A DNA stretch of 64,000 nucleotides from Lachnospiraceae bacterium (GTDB taxonomy: Bacteria > Bacillota > Clostridia > Lachnospirales > Lachnospiraceae). Positions 1 to 8,130 of this stretch are shown piece after piece (position 1 is the first letter of the stretch; each line of letters starts with the position of its first letter). The position numbers and the translations under genes are program-made. The notes under the pieces are model-generated. The model was not told where the DNA came from and made no database searches. It was given only the letters and a program-made list of their open reading frames with translations. The stretch covers positions 1 through 64,000 of the forward strand of contig JAFTFE010000014.1 of the NCBI GenBank assembly GCA_017449765.1. Reading direction: 5' to 3'.

Positions 1-1
1 G

Positions 2-1573
2 ATGGAGGTTGTTATCGGTGCTTCCATGGCGGGTGCACGTTCCCTTTGCTCTATGAAGATGGTTGGAGTAAATGTTGCTGCCGATCCGTTATACTCATGT
101 TCTTATATAGGAGTTAAGGGAGGAATTGTACTTGTTGCGGCGGATGACCCGGGCATATACAGCTCCCAGAATGAGCAGGATTCACGTATGGTTGCAAGGG
201 CAGCTATGGTTCCTGTACTTGAGCCTTCTGACAGCGAGGAGGCAAGAGTATTTACAAAGCTTGCATTTGAGTATTCGGAAAAATATGATACACCGATTAT
301 GCTTAGAACAACTACCAGATTATCCCATTCACAGGGTATGGTAAATCTTGAAGATAGAGTTGAGCATGAGAGCACTCCTTACGAAAGAAATATGCGTAAG
401 AATGTTATGATGCCTGCCTGCGCTATAGAAAGACATAAGTTTGTTGAAAAGCGTCTTAAGGATATGGCTGAAGATGCCAACACATTGCCTGTAAACAAGG
501 TTGAATATAAGGATACCAAAATCGGAGTTATATCAAGCGGTATTCCGTATCAGTATGTTAAGGAAGTACTTCCGGATGCATCCGTTCTTAAGCTTGGACT
601 TGTCAATCCGCTTCCTAAGAAGCTTATCGAAGAATTTGCTTCCAAGGTTGATACACTTTACATAGTCGAGGAGCTTGAGCCTGTTATAGAGGAGCAGGTT
701 AAGTCCTGGGGTATCAAATGTATCGGTAAGGAGATATTTACTGTTCAGGGTGAGTACAGTGCCAATATGTTAAGAAAAGCAATCTTAGGTGAGGAGCTTG
801 ATATAAGCGAGCCTGCCGAGGCTCCGAACAGACCTCCTATTCTTTGTCCGGGATGTCCTCACAGAGCTACATTTTCAGTTCTTAAGAAGCTTAAGATTCA
901 TGCTGCCGGAGATATAGGCTGTTATACACTTGGTGCGGTTGCACCGTTAAATGTAATTGATACTACGGTTTGTATGGGAGCAAGTATTTCCATGCTTCAC
1001 GGTATGGAGAAGGCAAAGGGCAGAGAGTTCATAAAGGACTGGGTTGCTGTTATCGGTGATTCAACCTTCCTTCATACAGGTGTCAATTCACTCATGAATA
1101 TGGTTTATAATAAATCAACCGGAACAGTTATCATACTTGATAACTCAACAACCGGTATGACAGGTCATCAGGACCATGCTGCAACCGGTAAGACTCTTAA
1201 GGGTGAGACTACATATGCCATAGATATCTACAATCTCTGCAAGGCTATGGGAATTGAACATGTATATGAGGTCGATGCATTTGATCAGAAGAAGCTTGAG
1301 GAGATAGTCAAGACTGAGGTGGCAAGAGATGCAGTTTCGGTTATTATCGCCAAGTCACCTTGTGCACTTCTTAAGGAATACGTTCCAAAGGGTAAATGTG
1401 TAGTTGACGATGAAAAGTGCAGACGCTGCGGAGCCTGTCTTGTACCGGGCTGTCCTGCAATTACCAAAAAGGACGGACATATCGTAATAGATGAAACCAT
1501 GTGTAACGGATGCGGACTCTGTCAGAGTAAATGTCCGTTTGAAGCGATATCTTTAGTAAAGGCGGGTGAGTAA
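2..1573 (+). CDS. iorA: Indolepyruvate:ferredoxin oxidoreductase alpha subunit, 5' end missing
   Basis: Catalytic subunit that oxidatively decarboxylates aryl 2-keto acids (indolepyruvate, phenylpyruvate) to aryl-acyl-CoA and reduces ferredoxin. The visible 523 residues hold the TPP-binding core around residue 351 (GDSTFLHTG, then NSTTGMTGHQDH) and a C-terminal 2x[4Fe-4S] ferredoxin domain (CRRCGAC near residue 473, CNGCGLC near 501). Full-length IorA is about 600 residues and the first ATG falls inside the N-terminal pyrimidine-domain region, so the true start lies before the window. It is followed almost directly by iorB and then an acyl-CoA synthetase, consistent with amino-acid-derived energy metabolism. 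Family assignment is firm; substrate preference is inferred. Confidence 0.95.
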   Translation: MEVVIGASMAGARSLCSMKMVGVNVAADPLYSCSYIGVKGGIVLVAADDPGIYSSQNEQDSRMVARAAMVPVLEPSDSEEARVFTKLAFEYSEKYDTPIMLRTTTRLSHSQGMVNLEDRVEHESTPYERNMRKNVMMPACAIERHKFVEKRLKDMAEDANTLPVNKVEYKDTKIGVISSGIPYQYVKEVLPDASVLKLGLVNPLPKKLIEEFASKVDTLYIVEELEPVIEEQVKSWGIKCIGKEIFTVQGEYSANMLRKAILGEELDISEPAEAPNRPPILCPGCPHRATFSVLKKLKIHAAGDIGCYTLGAVAPLNVIDTTVCMGASISMLHGMEKAKGREFIKDWVAVIGDSTFLHTGVNSLMNMVYNKSTGTVIILDNSTTGMTGHQDHAATGKTLKGETTYAIDIYNLCKAMGIEHVYEVDAFDQKKLEEIVKTEVARDAVSVIIAKSPCALLKEYVPKGKCVVDDEKCRRCGACLVPGCPAITKKDGHIVIDETMCNGCGLCQSKCPFEAISLVKAGE

Positions 1574-1574
1574 T

Positions 1575-2150
1575 ATGGCTGAAAAGACAGTAAATGTAAT
1601 GATAGTTGGCGTAGGCGGACAGGGTACACTTCTTGCAAGCCGTATACTCGGTAACCTTACAACAGCCAGCGGATATGATGTTAAAATCTCCGAGGTGCAC
1701 GGTATGGCACAGAGAGGCGGAAGTGTTGTAACCTATGTAAGATACGGACATGACGTTGCGGAGCCTATAGTTGAGGAAGGACAGGCAGATGTTCTTATAG
1801 CCTTTGAGAGACTCGAGGCTTTAAGATATGCTCACTTCTTAAAGAAGGACGGTCACATAATCGTAAATGACCAGCGTATCGATCCTATGACGGTTGTTAC
1901 AGGTGCATGTGAGTATCCTGAAAATATTATCGAGGAGCTTTCTAAAAAATATGATGTAACTTCTCTTGACGCTATGGCAGAGGCAGAAAAGCTTGGCAAT
2001 ACAAGAGTATTTAACACAATAATTCTCGGTGTGGTTGCAACCAAGATGGAATTTGATAAAGAGGTCTGGGTAGAAACTATTAAAAATGTAGTTCCGCCTA
2101 AGACGGTTGATATCAATGTTAAGGCGTTTGAGGTTGGATACAACCTATAA
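1575..2150 (+). CDS. iorB: Indolepyruvate:ferredoxin oxidoreductase beta subunit
   Basis: Gamma-type oxidoreductase subunit that pairs with IorA. It opens with the family signature VGVGGQGTLLASR and contains EVHGMAQRGGSV. The 191-residue length is normal. The ATG at 1575 is chosen because GGCGGGTGAG (1561-1570) at the end of iorA gives a ribosome binding site; a GTG at 1566 would overlap iorA and bury that site. One base separates the two genes, so translation is probably coupled. Confidence 0.95.
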   Translation: MAEKTVNVMIVGVGGQGTLLASRILGNLTTASGYDVKISEVHGMAQRGGSVVTYVRYGHDVAEPIVEEGQADVLIAFERLEALRYAHFLKKDGHIIVNDQRIDPMTVVTGACEYPENIIEELSKKYDVTSLDAMAEAEKLGNTRVFNTIILGVVATKMEFDKEVWVETIKNVVPPKTVDINVKAFEVGYNL

Positions 2151-2252
2151 GAAAGATTTATGGACATAGGTACTGAATTATATATATGAGAAGATAAAAT
2201 GTGAGTAAGTAAGGTATCTATAGAGCATAGTAAATAATAGGAGGATAGTAAG

Positions 2253-3890
2253 GTGCCGATTACAGAATACTTAGAGAGAAACGCAAGAGACTATGCCGAT
2301 GAGGTATGTCTTGTTGAGATTAATCCTGATATACAGGAAAAGAGAAGAGTAACATGGAGAGATTATGAGCTTATCGAAGCCAATCCGTTCTGCCATTACA
2401 GACGCGAGATAACCTGGCATGTATTTAATGAGAAGGCAAACAGATTTGCAAATCTTCTTTTATCAAGAGGTATAAAGAAGGGAGATAAGGTTGGAATTCT
2501 TCTTATGAACTGCCTCGAGTGGCTTCCGATATATTTTGGAATTTTAAAAACTGGCGCACTTGCTGTACCACTTAATTTCAGATATGATTCAGAGGAGATA
2601 AAGTATTGTCTTAATCTTGCAGATGTAGACATTCTCGTATTCGGTCCGGAATTTATAGGTCGTATAGAAGAGATAGCTGATGAGATAGAGAAGAACAGAT
2701 TGTTATTCTATGTAGGTGAGAACTGCCCTACCTTTGCAGAGGACTATACAACTCTTGCTGCCAACTGTTCAAGCAAGAGTCCTGATATAAAGCTTACCGA
2801 TGATGACGATGCAGCAATATATTTTTCATCGGGTACAACAGGATTTCCGAAGGCTATACTTCATGCGCACCGCTCACTTATGCATTCGGCAGCGGTTGAG
2901 CAGAAGCATCATGGACAGACTCATGATGATGTGTTCTTATGCATACCTCCGCTTTATCATACCGGAGCTAAGATGCACTGGTTCGGAAGTCTTATCTCGG
3001 GAAGCAAGGCTGTTCTTCTTAAGGGTGTTACACCTAAGACAATATTTGAAACTGTTTCCAATGAGGGCTGTACGATAGTCTGGCTTTTGGTGCCTTGGGC
3101 ACAGGATATACTTCTTGCTCTTGAGAAGGGTGAGCTTAAGCTTTCAGATTATAAGCTTGACCAGTGGAGACTTATGCACATAGGTGCACAGCCTGTACCA
3201 CAGAGCTTGATTAAGAAATGGAAGGAAATCTTCCCACACCATGATTATGATACAAACTACGGTCTTAGTGAATCTATCGGACCGGGCTGCGTACATCTTG
3301 GAGTTGAAAATACCCATAAGGTGGGAGCAATCGGTGTTCCGGGCTACGGCTGGGAGGTTAAGATTGTAGATGATAAAAGAAATGAAGTTCCAAAGGGCGA
3401 TGTAGGTGAGCTTGCAGTCAAGGGTCCGGGTGTCATGAAGTGTTATTACAAGGATGAGAAGGCAACTGCTGAGGTGCTTGACGATGAAGGTTGGCTTTAC
3501 ACCGGTGATATGGCTATGTATGACGAGGATGGATTTATCTTCCTCGTAGACAGAAAGAAGGATGTTATCATAAGCGGTGGAGAAAATATCTACCCTGTAC
3601 AGATAGAGAACTTCTTAAGCAAGCACAATGATATAAAGGACGTTGCGGTTATCGGTATAGCAGATAAGAGACTCGGAGAAATCTCCGCAGCCATTATCGA
3701 GCTTAAGCCGGGAAGAAGCGTAACCGAGGATGAGATAAATGAGTTCTGTAAGGAGCTTCCGAGATATAAGCGTCCGAGAAAGATTATCTTTGCGGACATT
3801 CCTCGTAATCCAACCGGTAAGATAGAAAAGCCGAAGCTTAGACATATGTACAACAGCGAAAACCTTGTCGCTGAACAGAATAAAGCATAA
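2253..3890 (+). CDS. AMP-forming acyl-CoA synthetase (ANL superfamily), probably aryl-acid specific
   Basis: 545 residues with the ANL motifs in order: P-loop-like YFSSGTTGFPK near residue 190, YGLSES, YTGD near 416, DRKKDVIISGGENIYP, and the catalytic lysine motif NPTGKIEKPK near 519. It starts with GTG after a strong GGAGG (2240-2244). Lying 100 bp after iorAB, it probably interconverts the aryl-acyl-CoA made by IorAB and the free acid, conserving energy if run toward AMP/ATP, or activates aryl acids for the reverse direction. The family is certain; aryl specificity is inferred from context only. Confidence 0.88.
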   Translation: MPITEYLERNARDYADEVCLVEINPDIQEKRRVTWRDYELIEANPFCHYRREITWHVFNEKANRFANLLLSRGIKKGDKVGILLMNCLEWLPIYFGILKTGALAVPLNFRYDSEEIKYCLNLADVDILVFGPEFIGRIEEIADEIEKNRLLFYVGENCPTFAEDYTTLAANCSSKSPDIKLTDDDDAAIYFSSGTTGFPKAILHAHRSLMHSAAVEQKHHGQTHDDVFLCIPPLYHTGAKMHWFGSLISGSKAVLLKGVTPKTIFETVSNEGCTIVWLLVPWAQDILLALEKGELKLSDYKLDQWRLMHIGAQPVPQSLIKKWKEIFPHHDYDTNYGLSESIGPGCVHLGVENTHKVGAIGVPGYGWEVKIVDDKRNEVPKGDVGELAVKGPGVMKCYYKDEKATAEVLDDEGWLYTGDMAMYDEDGFIFLVDRKKDVIISGGENIYPVQIENFLSKHNDIKDVAVIGIADKRLGEISAAIIELKPGRSVTEDEINEFCKELPRYKRPRKIIFADIPRNPTGKIEKPKLRHMYNSENLVAEQNKA

Positions 3891-3895
3891 AAGAA

Positions 3896-4004
3896 CATAA
3901 GAACAGCCATCCTGACTCTCGCAAAGATTAAGATGGCTGTTCTTACAGTTTAATTAGTTGTCGCCAGAGTAGGTGATGCACGTCACTTCTCCGACTAGCT
4001 TGTT
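3896..4004 (-). ncRNA. Orphan small RNA related to the type I antitoxin-like RNAs at 54.5 and 58.9 kb
   Basis: A near-perfect sigma-A promoter on the minus strand (next entry) fires toward the hairpin at 3899-3944, predicting an RNA of about 100 nt. Its 5' end, AACAAGCTAGTCG, matches the pattern AACAAGnnAGYCG of the two small RNAs facing holin-like toxins at 54498 and 58939, and like them it is followed by a hairpin (GTGA CGTGCA TCAC core). The stretch it converges on is the 3' end of the acyl-CoA synthetase gene, and I see no toxin peptide there. It may be a solo antitoxin left after toxin loss, or may act in trans. Confidence 0.6.
3899..3944. terminator. Bidirectional hairpin after the acyl-CoA synthetase gene
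   Basis: Perfect 13-bp inverted repeat AAGAACAGCCATC (3899-3911) and GATGGCTGTTCTT (3932-3944) with a 20-nt loop. The U-rich tail is modest in both directions. It would end the ior/synthetase transcript on the plus strand and the small RNA transcribed from 4011-4039 on the minus strand. Confidence 0.7.
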
Positions 4005-4010
4005 AAGTAC

Positions 4011-4039
4011 ATTCTAGAACATAGAAATCGGTTTGTCAA
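4011..4039 (-). promoter_or_regulatory. Sigma-A promoter of the orphan small RNA
   Basis: Read on the minus strand: TTGACA (4039-4034), a 17-nt spacer, TAGAAT (4016-4011), then GTACTTAAC. The same GTACTTAAC initiation region follows the -10 of the two antitoxin-like RNAs at 54.5 and 58.9 kb. Confidence 0.75.
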
Positions 4040-4049
4040 TTCATAATAT

Positions 4050-4154
4050 TTAATTCTCCTCAAGCCACTGCCGGTCGTATTCCGGATTTCCGGTTGGTAT
4101 GCCAAGAGACTGTGTGGCATCAAGGTTCCACTGTGACTGTTTGGTTATAGCCAC
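4050..4154 (-). pseudogene. Short coding remnant of unknown origin
   Basis: A 34-codon minus-strand frame (GTG at 4154) reads like a real protein C-terminus (QWNLDATQSLGIPTGNPEYD, ending in a charged tail and TAA). An in-frame TAG lies just upstream and no ribosome binding site is visible. I do not recognise the family. It abuts the orphan small-RNA promoter and may be what remains of a deleted gene. Otherwise 3945-4200 holds only the small RNA. Confidence 0.3.
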
Positions 4155-4222
4155 AGACTATAACAGCTTATATCTAAAAAGGAATTTACAATAATATATA
4201 TATTTTGTACAATAGTGTTGCG

Positions 4223-4228
4223 TATAAT
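4223..4228 (+). promoter_or_regulatory. Probable -10 box for the glutamate-cysteine ligase gene
   Basis: TATAAT at 4223-4228 lies 49 bp before the ATG at 4277. No good -35 is visible at standard spacing (TTGTAC at 4205-4210 is too close). Confidence 0.4.
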
Positions 4229-4276
4229 GGATATACTGCGAATAGAATTAGAATAAGAGGATTAGAGGAAATATAT

Positions 4277-5599
4277 ATGTTAGAAGTTTCAAACCCTGAT
4301 GTACGGGAAATATTATTAAAAGGAAATATCGGTCTGGAGAAGGAAAGTCTTAGGATTACCAAGGATGGTTTTTTTGCACAGACGCCGCATCCTTTTCCGA
4401 ATAATGAAAATATAGTGAGAGATTTCTGTGAGAATCAGACGGAGATTAACACCTCGGTTACAAGCAATGCAAAAGAGGCCTTAGATGAGCTGGCAAAGCA
4501 TACGAATTATATATTGGAGACTCTTCGTAATCTGCCGGAGCCCGAGTACCTGTGGCCATTCTCCAATCCGCCTTATATTCGCAGAGAATCGGATATACCT
4601 ATTGCAAGATATTATGGTGAAGAAAAGGAAAAGGAAGATTATCGTGAGTACCTTTCCGAAAGATACGGAAGGTATAAGATGACCTTCTCGGGAATTCATT
4701 TTAATTATTCTTTTTCCGATGAACTGCTTCATGCTGACTATGAGGCAAAGAGAGATAATAATATTCTGTCAAAAAGCCGGAATGATGAGGATGGTTTTAA
4801 AAAATATAAAAATCAATTCTATGTATCATTAGCTGCGAAGGCACAGCTTTATAACTGGCTGGTAGTTGCGGTTACCGCAGCAAGTCCTTTGTTAGACAGC
4901 TCTTATGTGGAGAAGGGCATATTTGGCAAGGATGTATTCAATGGAATGGGCAGTACGAGATGTTCTGAACTCGGGTACTGGAATATGTTTACACCGCTCC
5001 TTGATTACTCTGATATCGAACATTATGTGGATAGTATTTTATCGTACATAGAATCAGGATTGATACATTCGTCCGCAGAGCTTTATTATCCTGTTCGTTT
5101 AAAGCCTGTTGGTAAATACAGTCTGAGAGGATTAAAAGAATCAGGTGTCGGACATATAGAACTTCGTATGATTGACCTTAATCCCCTTACTCCTTATGGA
5201 ATAGATTTGCGGGATATATATTTCATACAACTATTTCTTATATATCTTGCATCAACTCCTGATATAAGTGTAGGAAGCCGTGAGCAGAGCTTTGCAATCC
5301 AAAATACTAAGAATGCAGCACATTATGATTTGAAGACTGTAAATATTATAATACCTGATAATAAGACTATGTGGGTGGCAGATGCCGCATGTGAATTTCT
5401 TTTGAGGATGAAGTCATTTTTTAATGAAATAGATATAGATAATTCTGAAGAAAATGGATTAAAGATTTCTGACGTAATTGACTATCAGATAGCAAAATTC
5501 GAAGATGCAGAAAATAGATATGCATGGAAAATACGTAAGCAGTTTGGTGATGGATTTGTGGAAAAGGGTCTTAAGCTGTGCCGGGAAAGAGAAGTATAG
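4277..5599 (+). CDS. gshA: Glutamate-cysteine ligase, stand-alone
   Basis: ATP-dependent ligation of glutamate and cysteine to gamma-glutamylcysteine, the first step of glutathione synthesis. 440 residues with GNIGLEKESLRI near the N-terminus, TPHPFPNN, DFCENQTEI, LWPFSNPPYI and GIHFNYSFSD, matching the GshA / GshF N-terminal family. ATG 4277 is chosen because AGAGGAAA (4263-4270) precedes it; the frame is open back to 4205 but those residues are not family-like. No ATP-grasp (GshF C-terminal) domain or gshB is present nearby, so the product may stop at gamma-glutamylcysteine unless a synthetase lies elsewhere. Confidence 0.88.
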   Translation: MLEVSNPDVREILLKGNIGLEKESLRITKDGFFAQTPHPFPNNENIVRDFCENQTEINTSVTSNAKEALDELAKHTNYILETLRNLPEPEYLWPFSNPPYIRRESDIPIARYYGEEKEKEDYREYLSERYGRYKMTFSGIHFNYSFSDELLHADYEAKRDNNILSKSRNDEDGFKKYKNQFYVSLAAKAQLYNWLVVAVTAASPLLDSSYVEKGIFGKDVFNGMGSTRCSELGYWNMFTPLLDYSDIEHYVDSILSYIESGLIHSSAELYYPVRLKPVGKYSLRGLKESGVGHIELRMIDLNPLTPYGIDLRDIYFIQLFLIYLASTPDISVGSREQSFAIQNTKNAAHYDLKTVNIIIPDNKTMWVADAACEFLLRMKSFFNEIDIDNSEENGLKISDVIDYQIAKFEDAENRYAWKIRKQFGDGFVEKGLKLCREREV

Positions 5600-5648
5600 A
5601 TGATTAACCGGCGTTTGTTAATTAGTATTTAAAAAATGCTTGTTTCGT

Positions 5649-5677
5649 TTGACATATTATCTCATATAAGTTAAAGT
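5649..5677 (+). promoter_or_regulatory. Predicted sigma-A promoter of purB
   Basis: TTGACA (5649-5654), 17-nt spacer, TAAAGT (5672-5677), 75 bp before the purB ATG. Confidence 0.5.
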
Positions 5678-5751
5678 ATTTAGTGTGAAAAAGCTGATAT
5701 TTATATGACATTCAGATTTTTAATTCTAACATTTTAATAAGGAGATATGAA

Positions 5752-7203
5752 ATGAGCGATAAATATGTAAGTCCACTGTCAGAAAGATATGCAAGTAAAG
5801 AAATGCAATATATCTTTTCGCCTGATATGAAATTCAGAACATGGAGAAAGCTTTGGATAGCGCTTGCAGAAACTGAGATGGAACTTGGACTCAAAGATTC
5901 AGACGGAAGTCCGAGGATCACACAGGAACAGATAGATGAGTTAAAGGCGCATGTAGAGGATATTAACTATGATGTTGCCAAAGCAAGAGAAAAGGAAGTA
6001 CGTCATGATGTTATGAGTCATGTATATGCATATGGTGTACAGTGTCCAAAGGCTGCCGGAATAATCCATCTTGGTGCTACAAGCTGTTATGTCGGAGATA
6101 ATACAGATATTATAGTTATGACGGAAGCATTAAGGCTTGTCAGGAAGAAGCTTATAAATGTTATAGATGAGCTCTCCAAATTTGCAGATACATACAAGGA
6201 TTTACCTACTCTTGCATTTACACATTTTCAGCCTGCACAGCCAACGACAGTTGGTAAGAGAGCGACGCTTTGGATACAGGAATTATTGCTTGATCTAAGT
6301 GATATTGAATATATGATTAGTCAGCAGAAGCTGCTTGGCTCAAAGGGTACAACAGGTACACAGGCAAGCTTCCTTGAACTTTTTGACGGTGATCATGAAA
6401 CTGTCAAGAAGATAGATGGCAAGATTGCTGAAAAGATGGGCTTTACTGCCTGCTATCCCGTATCGGGACAGACATATTCCCGTAAAGTTGATGCGAGAGT
6501 ATTGAATGTATTGTCAGGCATAGCTATGAGTGCACACAAATTCTCAAATGATATCAGATTATTACAGCATCTTAAGGAGATTGAGGAGCCGTTTGAGAAA
6601 AATCAGATAGGTTCATCAGCTATGGCATATAAGAGAAATCCTATGAGAAGTGAGCGAATCGCATCACTTGCGAATTATGTAATGGCAGATGCACTTAATC
6701 CGTCAATAACTGCAGCTACTCAGTGGTTTGAGAGAACTCTTGATGATAGTGCGAATAAGAGAATATCTGTACCGGAGGCATTCCTTGCAGTAGACGGAAT
6801 ACTTGATTTGTACTTAAATGTAGTAGACGGACTTGTGGTATATGATAAGGTAATCTATCAGAGATTTATGAAAGAAATACCATTCATGGCTACTGAAAAC
6901 ATAATGATGGATGCTGTAAAACGTGGAGGAAATCGTCAGGAGTTGCATGAGAAGATTCGTACTTACTCAATGCAGGCAGGTGAACAGGTGAAGAAATACG
7001 GAAATGAGAATAATCTTGTTGACCTGATTGCTGCCGATGATGCTTTTGGAATGAGTAAGGAGGATATAGTTAAGATACTCGAGCCAAAGAATTTCGTAGG
7101 ACGTGCTCCTGAGCAGACAGTTGAATTTCTTGCTGAGGTTGTAAAACCTATTCTTGATGCTAATAGAGATATCCTTGGTGTAAAGGCAGACATAACAGTA
7201 TAA
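5752..7203 (+). CDS. purB: Adenylosuccinate lyase
   Basis: Splits SAICAR to AICAR and adenylosuccinate to AMP, each releasing fumarate, in cytosolic purine synthesis. 483 residues of the fumarase/aspartase superfamily: GATSCYVGDNTD, TFAHF-like segment TLAFTHFQPAQPTTVG, and the signature loop GSSAMAYKRNPMRSERI near residue 287. The ATG is preceded by AAGGAG (5740-5745). It has its own promoter and terminator, so is probably monocistronic. Confidence 0.97.
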   Translation: MSDKYVSPLSERYASKEMQYIFSPDMKFRTWRKLWIALAETEMELGLKDSDGSPRITQEQIDELKAHVEDINYDVAKAREKEVRHDVMSHVYAYGVQCPKAAGIIHLGATSCYVGDNTDIIVMTEALRLVRKKLINVIDELSKFADTYKDLPTLAFTHFQPAQPTTVGKRATLWIQELLLDLSDIEYMISQQKLLGSKGTTGTQASFLELFDGDHETVKKIDGKIAEKMGFTACYPVSGQTYSRKVDARVLNVLSGIAMSAHKFSNDIRLLQHLKEIEEPFEKNQIGSSAMAYKRNPMRSERIASLANYVMADALNPSITAATQWFERTLDDSANKRISVPEAFLAVDGILDLYLNVVDGLVVYDKVIYQRFMKEIPFMATENIMMDAVKRGGNRQELHEKIRTYSMQAGEQVKKYGNENNLVDLIAADDAFGMSKEDIVKILEPKNFVGRAPEQTVEFLAEVVKPILDANRDILGVKADITV

Positions 7204-7210
7204 TTACATA

Positions 7211-7263
7211 AAAAATACAAGGGAACATTTTTGTACTCATACATAGTTCCCTTGTATTTTTTA
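7211..7263. terminator. Bidirectional terminator between purB and the deacetylase gene
   Basis: Long inverted repeat AATACAAGGGAAC (7214-7226) with GTTCCCTTGTATT (7246-7258), flanked by A and T runs, serving convergent genes. Confidence 0.85.
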
Positions 7264-7273
7264 CTTTAGATAT

Positions 7274-8130
7274 TTATTTTGCTTTTCTGCCTTCTTTTAT
7301 ACCATAATTTACGTAATGCTCCAATAATTTATATTCGTCTTTTCCCAAAGCTTTTTGCAAATCAGGATAATTGGAATAATAATAATTAAAATCATATTCA
7401 TCGGAGTAGTCTTTACCCATATATATAGTATTTTTAATCATTCTGTCTGCTATTCGACCTTCACCTTGTCCGACTTTTATAAAGTGTAAATAATAATTTT
7501 TTGAATTGTCGCCAAATGCACTTATTAAATCTCCGTAATTATTTTTATAATATAGTAAGTTAAAATCAGGGCTTGCCTGCTGTCCTTCATTCATTCCATG
7601 ATTTATAAAATATTTTAAAACAGCTACATCATTTGCGCCTGCCATCTTAATTACTTCAGGATTTTGTTCAATATAATAATTGTAGTCATATACGGAACTG
7701 TAATCTACACCGTCCAGACTTGTAGAATAGCTTTCCAAATAAGTATATCCTACTGCACTTCTGTTTTCATTATAACCATATAAAGAATAGTGTGTGTAGT
7801 ATTTTGCAAGGTCGTTTCCATATGCGTTATTTAAGTCTTCATAATTTTCTCTGTAGGTTTCGACATTAAATAATGGTGATGCCTGTCTGCCTTCCGCCAT
7901 ACCAAAGGTCTTGAAATGATCAACATACATAGTTTTATTATCGCCGTAAGCATTCTGCAAATCAGGATATGAATCCATATAATAATTTATATCAAATGCA
8001 GGACTTGCCTGTCTGCCTTCATTTAATCCGTATAACAGGAAATGATTCAACAGCGCATCACTGTCTGTACCATAAACTGATTTTAAATCCGGATATTTTT
8101 CTGCATAGTAGCTTGCATTAAATACAGCAT
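7274..8130 (-). repeat. Six in-frame ~45-residue repeats in the deacetylase
   Basis: The copies begin with FNASYYAEKYPDL, FDINYYMDSYPDL, FNVETYRENYEDL, YDYNYYIEQNPEV, FNLLYYKNNYGDL and YDFNYYYSNYPDL. Five of the six end in an EGR/EGQ triplet and the third ends ENR. They have diverged too far at the DNA level to be a recent expansion. Confidence 0.85.
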
